This document shows, in pieces, positions 1 through 7,785 of a DNA stretch of 19,668 bases. The stretch's first letter is position 1; every line of letters starts with the position of its first letter. The position numbers were made by a program, and so were the translations under genes. The stretch comes from Candidatus Aminicenantes bacterium UBA647 (GTDB lineage: Bacteria; Acidobacteriota; Aminicenantia; UBA2199): NCBI GenBank assembly GCA_002299555.1, contig DBOL01000041.1:1-19668 (forward strand). Direction: 5' to 3'. The notes beneath the pieces are model-generated. The model was not told where the DNA came from. It worked only from the letters and a program-made list of their open reading frames with translations, and ran no database searches.

Positions 1-66
1 TTACAATCTTTTTAAATTAAAAGTTTAATAAGCACAAAAAAATTGATATAAAACTAAAGGAAATCG

Positions 67-95
67 TTGTAAAATCAATTACTTCAGATTATTAT
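67..95 (+). promoter_or_regulatory. Candidate sigma70-type promoter for the 4-hydroxybutyryl-CoA dehydratase operon
   Basis: A TTGTAA hexamer (67-72) lies 17 nt before TATTAT (90-95). A start near 102 would leave a leader of about 20 nt carrying the Shine-Dalgarno-like AAGAGGG (111-117) before the ATG at 122. The rest of 1-121 is very AT-rich, so chance matches are likely; no gene or clear terminator is visible in it. Confidence 0.35.
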
Positions 96-121
96 AAACT
101 TAAAATATAGAAGAGGGAATC

Positions 122-1594
122 ATGAATAAAATGGACAAAGTAAAAACTTCCGAAGATTATGTGAAAGCACTAAAAAAATTGAAGCCAAATGTTATTACTG
201 ACAAACTACTGACCAAACCTTATGAGAATGAAGATATCATAAAAGGGATGAATGTCGTTTCCACCTGCTATAACTATGCAAAAGATCCTGAGTATAGTGA
301 ATTGATGACAGCGGACTCATCTTTGTCCGGGAATAGAGTGAATAGATACAATTATATTCCCAGAACGAAAGATGATCTGAGGAAACGAATAAAAATGGTT
401 CATGCACTGGCCAGAGAGACCATCTGTGCTCAACGATGTGTCGGAGGAGATGCATTATGGGCATTGTATATCGGAACGTTCCAACTGGATAAGAGCAACA
501 AAGGGAAAACAAATTACCATAAAAGATTAAAAAAATATCTTGAATATGTCCAGGATAATGATATAGCACCAGCAGGTGCTGTTACCGATGCAAAAGGCGA
601 CAGATCTATCTCACCCGCCGATCAGGAAGATAAGGATACTTATGTCCATATAGTAAAAAAAACAGATGATGGGATTTATGTGAGTGGCATAAAAACGCCC
701 ATCACCATGAGTATATATGCTGAAGAGCTGATCGTTATGCCCAGTATGCAGTTAAGTGAGAATGATAAAAGTTGTGCAGTGTCCTTTGCAATACAGGCTG
801 ATGCAGAGGGGATCGAGAGATATGCACTCGGGCCTGAAATAAAAACTCTTGAAGGAGAGCATGCTCCTACACACGGCAGGAAATATCTGAACAAGGAAGG
901 GATGATCATTTTCAACAATGTTTTTGTCCCAAACGAGAGGATATTCCAATGTGAAGAGCACAGATATGGAGCGATCTATGCAAATCTATTTGCGACATTG
1001 CACAGGTTCTCATATCTTGCATGTAAACCCGCTCTCTATGACATAATGACAGGTGCTGCGATGCTTATATCAGATTTTAACGGAACTAAAGGGGAGTATT
1101 TTCTCAGCAATACAGCAGAAAAAATATTTCAGATAGCAAAACCTGCTATTTTATCCCGCGGGATGGCAAAAGCTGCAATAGAAGAATCGACTATAACTGA
1201 AAGCGGAGCAATACTTCCCGACGAGGTATTTACAAACATGGGGAAATATATGGCAACTGATAATTTCCCGAATGCAGTGAGTGTCCTTCAGGATATGTCA
1301 GGGAGTCTCCCGGTTAACCTGCCTTATGAAGGGGTACTTAAGGATAAAAAATACAATGAAAAAGTTGAAAAACTTTTCAAAAGAAAAAAAGGTATTACTC
1401 CTGAACAGCATTATAAATTGAATGAATTTATAAGGGTCCTGGTGGCATCATCGGAAGGAGGCCTCCTTCAATTCGGATCTAAGCATGGTGGCGGTAATAA
1501 AGAAGCTGAGAAGGTAGCGATCTATGGAAATAATTTGAGGCACATGTTCCAATGTAAGAAACTTGTAAAAGAAATAGTATTTAACAGCAACTGA
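122..1594 (+). CDS. abfD: 4-hydroxybutyryl-CoA dehydratase / vinylacetyl-CoA delta-isomerase
   Basis: A 490-residue flavoprotein of the 4-hydroxyphenylacetate 3-hydroxylase/4-hydroxybutyryl-CoA dehydratase family, which converts 4-hydroxybutyryl-CoA to crotonyl-CoA using FAD and a [4Fe-4S] cluster. All four cluster ligands known from the Clostridium aminobutyricum enzyme (C99, C103, H292, C299) have counterparts with matching spacing: C102 and C106 in CAQRC, and H294 and C301 in HRFSYLAC. Other residues implicated in catalysis there also appear present: Q104, T192, E259, Y298, K302 and a SEGG glutamate at 445. Intact cluster ligands argue against an oxygen-dependent HpaB-type monooxygenase. 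The length is usual for the family. A good ribosome binding site (AAGAGGG) precedes the ATG. The acyl-CoA dehydrogenase begins 15 nt downstream. The family assignment is firm; substrate preference within it is inferred. Confidence 0.93.
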   Translation: MNKMDKVKTSEDYVKALKKLKPNVITDKLLTKPYENEDIIKGMNVVSTCYNYAKDPEYSELMTADSSLSGNRVNRYNYIPRTKDDLRKRIKMVHALARETICAQRCVGGDALWALYIGTFQLDKSNKGKTNYHKRLKKYLEYVQDNDIAPAGAVTDAKGDRSISPADQEDKDTYVHIVKKTDDGIYVSGIKTPITMSIYAEELIVMPSMQLSENDKSCAVSFAIQADAEGIERYALGPEIKTLEGEHAPTHGRKYLNKEGMIIFNNVFVPNERIFQCEEHRYGAIYANLFATLHRFSYLACKPALYDIMTGAAMLISDFNGTKGEYFLSNTAEKIFQIAKPAILSRGMAKAAIEESTITESGAILPDEVFTNMGKYMATDNFPNAVSVLQDMSGSLPVNLPYEGVLKDKKYNEKVEKLFKRKKGITPEQHYKLNEFIRVLVASSEGGLLQFGSKHGGGNKEAEKVAIYGNNLRHMFQCKKLVKEIVFNSN

Positions 1595-1609
1595 CTTCAG
1601 GAGGGTCAT

Positions 1610-2749
1610 ATGAACTATTATTTAACTGAAACTGAAGAGATGGTTAAAGGTCTCTTCTCAGAATATGTGGATAAGAGGATAATCCCTCTCAGAGCTGAAC
1701 TTGATGAGAAAGATGTATTTCCGGAAGAGCTTTTTAAAGAGATGGCAGCTCAGGATTTTTTCAGAATAATGATCCCTGAAGAATATGGAGGAATGAGCGA
1801 TTCCATCATGGTCTCAACACTTGGTATAGAAGAACTTTCCAGAGGTGATGGCGGTATCGGTGTCACATTTGCCGCTCATACTATCACTTCAAAGGGAATA
1901 GTGCTGTATGGAAATGAGGAGCAGAAGAAAAAATACCTGCCAGGTATAGCAGATGGTAAATTATTCACAGCATTTGCCCTGACCGAACCCGGAGCAGGTT
2001 CTGATGCTGCTGCCATTAAGACAAGAGCCGTGAAGAAGAACGGTGGGTATGTAATAAATGGGACAAAGCAGTTTATTACCAGCGGGGAGATCGCGGATAT
2101 ATGTCTTGTTATAGCAAACACCGATCCGGATAAAGGGTATAAAGGACTCACAGCTTTTATAGTCGAGAAGGGGACTCCGGGATTCTCTGTCGGTAAAAAA
2201 GAGGACAAAATGGGGATCAGATCATCTGTAACCAACGAATTGATCTTTGATGATTGTGAAGTCCCTGAGGCGAATATCCTTGGAGAATTGGGACAGGGAT
2301 TTTATATTGCATTGGGACTTCTTGATCGAAGCAGGATCGGAATAGGTGCTCAAGCGCTGGGGATCGCTCAGGCAGCACTTGACGAATCGATCAATTATTC
2401 AAAAATGAGAGAGCAATTCGGAAAGAGTATAAGTGCATTCCAGGGAATACAATTCATGCTTGCAGATATGGGCACTTCAATTGAAGCTGCCAGAGCTCTG
2501 ATCTATCAGGCTTCCCGAAATGTAGATTCAGGCGAAAAAAATCTGACTACCGGTTCTGCAATGGCAAAACTTTATGCAACAGATATGGCGATGCAGGTTA
2601 CGACAGATGCAGTTCAGATATTCGGTGGATATGGTTATATGAAGGAGTATCCTGTTGAAAAGATGATGAGGGATGCAAAGGTAACACAGATATATGAGGG
2701 GACGAACCAGATACAGCGGATTGTTATTGCATCAAAACTTCTCAAATAA
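1610..2749 (+). CDS. Short-chain acyl-CoA dehydrogenase (butyryl-CoA dehydrogenase-like)
   Basis: A 379-residue FAD-dependent acyl-CoA dehydrogenase of normal family length, interconverting short acyl-CoA and 2-enoyl-CoA, normally with electron-transfer flavoprotein as partner. Signatures in order: FALTEPGAGSDA (about 122-133, flavin/substrate loop), INGTKQFITSG (149-159), the arginine-bearing FDRSR-like segment LLDRSRIGIGAQ (237-248), REQFGKSISAFQGIQF (267-282) and the C-terminal QIFGGYGYMKEYPVEKMMRD. The catalytic base is Glu363 in IYEGTNQIQR, the position used by short/medium-chain enzymes. A strong AGGAGGG precedes the ATG. Its place directly after the crotonyl-CoA-producing dehydratase suggests butyryl-CoA/crotonyl-CoA as the reaction. 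No etfAB genes are in the window, so the partner and any electron bifurcation cannot be judged. Confidence 0.93.
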   Translation: MNYYLTETEEMVKGLFSEYVDKRIIPLRAELDEKDVFPEELFKEMAAQDFFRIMIPEEYGGMSDSIMVSTLGIEELSRGDGGIGVTFAAHTITSKGIVLYGNEEQKKKYLPGIADGKLFTAFALTEPGAGSDAAAIKTRAVKKNGGYVINGTKQFITSGEIADICLVIANTDPDKGYKGLTAFIVEKGTPGFSVGKKEDKMGIRSSVTNELIFDDCEVPEANILGELGQGFYIALGLLDRSRIGIGAQALGIAQAALDESINYSKMREQFGKSISAFQGIQFMLADMGTSIEAARALIYQASRNVDSGEKNLTTGSAMAKLYATDMAMQVTTDAVQIFGGYGYMKEYPVEKMMRDAKVTQIYEGTNQIQRIVIASKLLK

Positions 2750-2762
2750 GTGATTATCTGAA

Positions 2763-3449
2763 ATGAATAAAAAAAATAGATATTCAAGCGGGTCTGTTCT
2801 GACCGGCTCTGTTTTTATATTTATCGGATTTGTATGGGTGATGAGAAACCTGGGTCATATTGATTTCAGCCTGAGAGAGTGGTGGCCACTTGTTCTTATT
2901 GCTGTTGGTTTACTTAATATTTCAAATAACAGGAATGTCTTTTCATTTCCAGGCTGGTTTCTGATATCACTTGGTGTGATTTTCCTTCTGACAACCAATC
3001 ATATAATTGAATGGGATCATATAAAAAAATTCTGGCCTGCAATTCTGATCCTTATCGGACTGTCTGTTATTTCAGGGAGGGGAGGGACAAAGAAACCTGA
3101 TAGTTCGGGAGATAAAGATAATTATATTTCAGGATTAGCGCTATTCTCCGGTTTTGAAAGAAAAGTGTCATCAAGATCTTTCAATGGAGGGAATATAACA
3201 GCGTTGTTTGGAGGAGCAGATATCGACCTGAGAAATGCAATTATCAGCCCTGATGGAGCTAGACTTGAAATTACAGCACTATTCGGAGGAGTTGAGCTAA
3301 GGCTTCCTGATAAGTGGAAAGTTGAGATAAATTCAACTGCACTTTTCGGAGGCGTCGGGAACAAATATAAAAGTGATGATCCCGGCGATGGAAAGCCCTT
3401 GATAATCATTGCTACAGCTATCTTCGGAGGCGTGGAAATAAAGAACTGA
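2763..3449 (+). CDS. LiaF/LiaI-like membrane protein with repeated FGG motifs
   Basis: A 228-residue protein with about four N-terminal membrane segments (roughly 14-28, 41-55, 62-78 and 90-104), in two pairs carrying the WWPLVLIAVGLL / FWPAILILIGL pattern of LiaI/LiaF-type transmembrane domains (DUF5668-like). A hydrophilic linker (105-120) leads to a beta-rich C-terminal domain with ALFSG (126-130), ALFGG (147, 172, 193) and AIFGG (219), the hallmark of the LiaF C-terminal 'cell wall-active antibiotics response' domain. In Firmicutes LiaF is a negative regulator of an envelope-stress two-component system; no LiaS/LiaR is visible here, so that role should not be assumed. The gene starts 13 nt after the dehydrogenase without an obvious ribosome binding site. 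Its stop codon abuts the next start (TGAATG), implying translational coupling to the ATPase/transglutaminase fusion. Confidence 0.8.
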   Translation: MNKKNRYSSGSVLTGSVFIFIGFVWVMRNLGHIDFSLREWWPLVLIAVGLLNISNNRNVFSFPGWFLISLGVIFLLTTNHIIEWDHIKKFWPAILILIGLSVISGRGGTKKPDSSGDKDNYISGLALFSGFERKVSSRSFNGGNITALFGGADIDLRNAIISPDGARLEITALFGGVELRLPDKWKVEINSTALFGGVGNKYKSDDPGDGKPLIIIATAIFGGVEIKN

Positions 3450-6257
3450 ATGGGCAATTTTCACCTTGATAGCATCAGGGATAGTCAAAAAGGATATATT
3501 GATGATCCCTGGGTCTTCCTGAGAGAACTTGCACAGAACAGCCGTGATTCAGGTGCGCTTGAAATTAAGATCGATCCAGGCGGACATGGTTCTGATAATG
3601 AAGTTATAATCTTCTCAGATAACGGGAAGGGGATGACATACAAGGAAGCGGAAAAATATCTTTTCAGACTCTATTCATCAAGTAAGTTCAAAGATCAAAC
3701 ATCGGTTGGAATGTATGGTGTTGGATTCTGGACTGTTATGAAATTTGAACCTGATGAGATAATAATCGAATCCTACTCTGAAGAAGAGGATAAATGGGCA
3801 GTGATTCTTGATGGCAGTTTAAATCACAGAAGAGGAGAATGTAATCTCGTTAAGTTCGGTACTCGCGTTACTCTTATCAGGAAAAGGATTTATTCTGATC
3901 ATGAATCATTTTGCACAGATCTTGAGGCTGCAGTTAAGAGGTATTGCAGGTTCATTGACAGGAAAGCAGAAAAGGGTAGGTTACTTCACGTATTATTCCG
4001 GGGGAAAAGTATATCCGAATGCATTAAATTTGATGATGGAATATCTTTGAAATATGGAGGCCGTAATTTTGAAGGTGTAGTCGGACTCGGGGATGTCCCC
4101 AAGGTTAATTTGTTGACAGGGGGAATACCTGCATGGGAAGGTTCGACACTGGATGAATTATCATTGGTCAATAATGAGGGTAAGGATAAAAACGACTATA
4201 TAAAAAGCGGTATAGCGCCGGTTTTTTACATTAACGGGAGAAATCTCAAGGTTAATATGTCCAGGAGGGAATTGATCGATGACAGCTCCCTGCAGGAAGT
4301 GTTGAAAAGCTCAAGAAAAGCTTTGAGCGATCTGGTTCAAATTTGTTCGGATCACGCATATCCAAGAACAAGAATAAAGAAATTATGGTACAGATCAAGG
4401 AAGATCTTTAAAGATATAACTTCTTCATATTGGAAAATAATATTATCCGTTCTTATAATTGTGATCCCGCTTGAAGTATGTTTGTTGAATAAATTTATTC
4501 CTGCTAAGGCCGTTGAAGTTATAGCACCCGATGTAGTTAATGTTGATGGATACAGACAATATAGTGCAATAGTTAATAAGCTTGGTGAGGGGGTGGTAGC
4601 TGATATAAAGTATTCTCCTCCTGAGAACGTCTGGATGAAAATGTTTACTGTGTACAAATTTAACAGGGGCAGAGGATTTATCCGGGATAGATCTGCAAAG
4701 TATGTCACGGCGGTGGCTAAGCCTGTCAAAGCCGAGGGGAATTTCCAGATAAATATTTATGTGAGGAATGGTGGTGATGTTTTCCTTCCTCACCCATCCG
4801 GGTACGGAGTAGATGTGAATAGTATCAGGATAAGTGATGTAAGGAAAATAAGAGTAAAAAGTTCACCGTCCGGAGAAGTTATTGTAAATATTCCCGGATA
4901 CAATAAAACACTTGAGTATAGTTGTTCTATTCAGAATATTGGAGATGATCCCGGAAATCAGAAAAAATATCTCGATATTCATGGAGAGGTAAGATTCCCT
5001 GACGAGGTTGAATCCAGGATCAGTGGACTTTTCTATCAGAATATGGGAAATAAAGTGTCAAAATCGATCAAACTTGCAAACATATTGATAGATTATGATA
5101 CATCGGACGGGACTGCAGGGTATTATAGAAGTTACAGAAAGAACAACAACTGGCTAAAGAAGGTGCTTGAGATCGGTGCTGGTGATTGTGATGTAATAAA
5201 TGGTGTACTCTGTCTTATTCTCAGAAAGTTGGGAGTAAGATCAAAGCTTGTAATCGGCCTCATTGGTGAGAAAGGTGTTATTCTGCCCCAACTCCATTCC
5301 TGGGTTGAATACTATGAAAATGGGTGGAAGATTGCAGATGCTACTGCTTCATCAAGGATAAGGAGTAGTGACTCAGGGCCTGGGTCAGGTTTATCTTTTA
5401 TAAATTTTGAAAATAATGCTGATTCAAAAAAAAAGGATAAGATACTGCCTCTTCTGCTAAAAATGTTGTTGCTTCTTTTTCTCCTTTCAGTTTTCCCTTT
5501 AATCCTTTTTTATAAAGAAAAACGGGTGAAAGAAAAAGAGAGAAAAGAGAAGTTGAATCCCATGAATAAAGTGAAAGCGAGACGTGATGTAATTGAGATA
5601 GGCAAAAGTTATCTCCTTGCTCCGGAATTGTGGAACTATAATTTTGATATAGTTGAGCAGGAAATAATAACAACCATCTCCGGAAAGAATATTTCCATAA
5701 AAAAAGCGGTCAGATTATTAAAACAGAGGAGGCTTTTTCTTGGAAAGACAGGTAATCCTCTTGTGGATGAATTGAAAGGGTCTGATGAGATAATTATTGA
5801 TTCTGACAATAGTATTCAGCACTCTCTGATAAGATTATTTTACGGGATAGTTGATCTGGGAAGGATCAGGGAGATGGAGCTGGATCTTGAGAATGAAAAA
5901 GGACCGGAATTATCGACAGGATTCATTGATGATGTGAATAAGACTCTTGAAAAGCTCTCGTGGAAAAAGTTGTCATGTCTGAGTGCAGGTGCTCTTGATA
6001 CACATACTTTTCGGGATATTGATCTTTCAATTATTTCGTACAATAAGTTCTTCAGAAGGACAGGTTATCCCAGAAGGTTTATTGCTCTGAATATGAGATC
6101 TTCTGAATTAAAGGCGATTCTCGAATTATATGAAAACAATCATGAACTGGCTTTGTACAGGTTTTTCAAGATGATCCGGGATAAGTCAATGTTCTTCTAT
6201 ACAGAAAAGGATATATCTTTTCTGAGGATCCTGAGAACAATTTTGAAAAATGGATGA
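3450..6257 (+). CDS. GHKL (Hsp90-type) ATPase - TM - transglutaminase-like - TM fusion protein
   Basis: A 935-residue protein of unusual build. Residues about 1-300 are a GHKL/Hsp90-like ATPase: N-box RELAQNSRDSGA (E26, N30), G1 box DNGKGM (57-62), G2 box VGMYGVGFW (86-94) and a GT motif (137-138). A hydrophobic segment (about 328-348) is followed by a beta-rich region, then a transglutaminase/papain-like core with a complete candidate triad: C580 in GAGDCDV, H616 in LHSWVEYY, D630 in WKIADAT. A second membrane segment (about 664-687) precedes a charged stretch and a C-terminal domain of about 240 residues I do not recognise. Predicted topology: ATPase and C-terminus in the cytoplasm, transglutaminase-like domain outside. 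The core-TM-cytoplasmic tail order recalls TgpA-type proteins, but the ATPase front does not. There is no close ribosome binding site, so it probably depends on re-initiation from the LiaF-like gene. The biological role is unknown. Confidence 0.85.
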   Translation: MGNFHLDSIRDSQKGYIDDPWVFLRELAQNSRDSGALEIKIDPGGHGSDNEVIIFSDNGKGMTYKEAEKYLFRLYSSSKFKDQTSVGMYGVGFWTVMKFEPDEIIIESYSEEEDKWAVILDGSLNHRRGECNLVKFGTRVTLIRKRIYSDHESFCTDLEAAVKRYCRFIDRKAEKGRLLHVLFRGKSISECIKFDDGISLKYGGRNFEGVVGLGDVPKVNLLTGGIPAWEGSTLDELSLVNNEGKDKNDYIKSGIAPVFYINGRNLKVNMSRRELIDDSSLQEVLKSSRKALSDLVQICSDHAYPRTRIKKLWYRSRKIFKDITSSYWKIILSVLIIVIPLEVCLLNKFIPAKAVEVIAPDVVNVDGYRQYSAIVNKLGEGVVADIKYSPPENVWMKMFTVYKFNRGRGFIRDRSAKYVTAVAKPVKAEGNFQINIYVRNGGDVFLPHPSGYGVDVNSIRISDVRKIRVKSSPSGEVIVNIPGYNKTLEYSCSIQNIGDDPGNQKKYLDIHGEVRFPDEVESRISGLFYQNMGNKVSKSIKLANILIDYDTSDGTAGYYRSYRKNNNWLKKVLEIGAGDCDVINGVLCLILRKLGVRSKLVIGLIGEKGVILPQLHSWVEYYENGWKIADATASSRIRSSDSGPGSGLSFINFENNADSKKKDKILPLLLKMLLLLFLLSVFPLILFYKEKRVKEKERKEKLNPMNKVKARRDVIEIGKSYLLAPELWNYNFDIVEQEIITTISGKNISIKKAVRLLKQRRLFLGKTGNPLVDELKGSDEIIIDSDNSIQHSLIRLFYGIVDLGRIREMELDLENEKGPELSTGFIDDVNKTLEKLSWKKLSCLSAGALDTHTFRDIDLSIISYNKFFRRTGYPRRFIALNMRSSELKAILELYENNHELALYRFFKMIRDKSMFFYTEKDISFLRILRTILKNG

Positions 6258-7779
6258 TAAGATGAAAGAGAACATGTTATTTTCATTGGATGTCGAATCA
6301 TATCTTCATAAAGCAGCAGTTTTCTCACAGAGATCTGCCCTCTTATACTCAACAGAATTGATTAAGACAGCTTTTAAAAGGGGTGCCGACAACGTAAATA
6401 TAATTATTGATCAGAATAAAACTGAGATATCAGACAATGGAAGCAGGATCGACCCCGGAGATCTCAATATGCTTGCTGAGCTGAAGAATAAAAATGCCCC
6501 TGTTGAGAGGAAAGAGGCTGCTGTAAGAAGACTCCGAGGTGAATACGGAGCAGGATTGCTGGCTGTTTTCGCATCGGAACCGAAAAGTGTAAAGATCGAT
6601 ACAGTATCCGGCAACTCCGGATATAACCTGATTCTGAATAATGAAGAGGTTTTCCTGGAAGAGGGAACTTCTCTCGGGAATGGTACAAAAATTTTAATAT
6701 CCCGACGAAGTAGAAATTATAAAAAAGAGATAGAGATTGTAAAAGAATATGTAAAGTGGTCCGGGAAGAAAATTCTCCTGAATGGAGATGAGATCAATAC
6801 AGAAAAAACGCTTCCTGATACATTGGTATCAGTAAATATCCTGGACAAAGAATCGGCAATTTCAGGAATGTGCGGTATCCCGTCCAAAGGCGGGATGTGT
6901 CGGATCTGGTTTACGGAGAATGGTATCATAAGAAAGAAAATGGACTTACCTCCATTCCGGGGACTGATCTTTTCCGCAGTTCTTGAGACCGATAAATCAG
7001 AATGGGAAGATGTACACTCGATTGTTGCTCCGTATATTTATAAACTCTACTACTACCTGGGCGATAAATATACGAAATTGAGATCAGAACACAAAAACAG
7101 AGTTGAAGAGTTGATATTTCTCCACACACGAAAAACAGGTGAGAAAAAATTCACAGAGAAAATAAAGCCTTTTCGTGTATCCGGCAGCAATACTTATGTC
7201 GGACTTCAAGATCTTATTGAACTTTCCAATTCCGGGGGACTGTATGTAATAAACTCAGATAGTGACAGATCTGACCTGTCCGGGAAAAACTCCGAGTATA
7301 CAATTGAACTTACTCCGAGGCAGATCGACTTTGTTATGAATCATCTGAGGGTTCCGGCAAAGATAGTTGAGGCAGCAGTAGTTAACAGCAACAGATTCTC
7401 ATTTAAAGTATTACTAAAATTGCAACAATTAAAATATAGGACCACTTCAAAACTGAGATTTTTTACAAAAAAGATTGCTGACGACCAATTATGGAATGAA
7501 GAGAAGGGACTAATATCCCGTCTGAGTGATCATTTCGGAAATGACCTGAAAGGGTATACAAAGATCAGTTTTCACATTGTTAAGTGTATCGGATTTGCCC
7601 CCGTCTATTTCAGAACCGGAGGATCAGGAATTATTGATAGTGAACTTGAAATATATCTCAGGAGGGGCAGCAGGATCGTAAGGAAAATGGTAAAACTGAA
7701 TGATATTGATAAAGGTAATTTTGAGTTAGCTGTTGCACTTATAAATTCTGAACTCAGTTCAGTACCTGTAAATAGATGA
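6250..7779 (+). CDS. GHKL/Hsp90-like protein with degenerate N-box
   Basis: A 509-residue soluble protein with recognisable but eroded GHKL features. The N-box equivalent STELIKTAFKRGAD (34-47) keeps Glu36 but has Thr40 where the magnesium-binding Asn is expected. The G1 box reads DNGSRI (62-67) instead of DxGxG. The G2 box GEYGAGLLA (97-105) is intact and GNGTKILIS (143-151) matches the GT motif. The order and Hsp90-like spacing suggest an N-terminal ATPase fold that may bind nucleotide poorly or not hydrolyse it. Residues about 190-509 resemble no family I recognise; no membrane segment or signal peptide is seen. The ATG overlaps the end of the fusion gene by 8 nt and lacks a ribosome binding site, so translational coupling is likely; ATG at 6262 is an alternative start. 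The arrangement suggests a partner or regulator of the membrane ATPase. Confidence 0.75.
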   Translation: MDDKMKENMLFSLDVESYLHKAAVFSQRSALLYSTELIKTAFKRGADNVNIIIDQNKTEISDNGSRIDPGDLNMLAELKNKNAPVERKEAAVRRLRGEYGAGLLAVFASEPKSVKIDTVSGNSGYNLILNNEEVFLEEGTSLGNGTKILISRRSRNYKKEIEIVKEYVKWSGKKILLNGDEINTEKTLPDTLVSVNILDKESAISGMCGIPSKGGMCRIWFTENGIIRKKMDLPPFRGLIFSAVLETDKSEWEDVHSIVAPYIYKLYYYLGDKYTKLRSEHKNRVEELIFLHTRKTGEKKFTEKIKPFRVSGSNTYVGLQDLIELSNSGGLYVINSDSDRSDLSGKNSEYTIELTPRQIDFVMNHLRVPAKIVEAAVVNSNRFSFKVLLKLQQLKYRTTSKLRFFTKKIADDQLWNEEKGLISRLSDHFGNDLKGYTKISFHIVKCIGFAPVYFRTGGSGIIDSELEIYLRRGSRIVRKMVKLNDIDKGNFELAVALINSELSSVPVNR

Positions 7780-7785
7780 TCTTTA

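Noticed and set aside
122..1594. 4-hydroxyphenylacetate 3-monooxygenase (HpaB) as the function of the first gene
   Set aside because: The four [4Fe-4S] ligands specific to 4-hydroxybutyryl-CoA dehydratase are present with matching spacing, and the neighbour genes handle short acyl-CoA.
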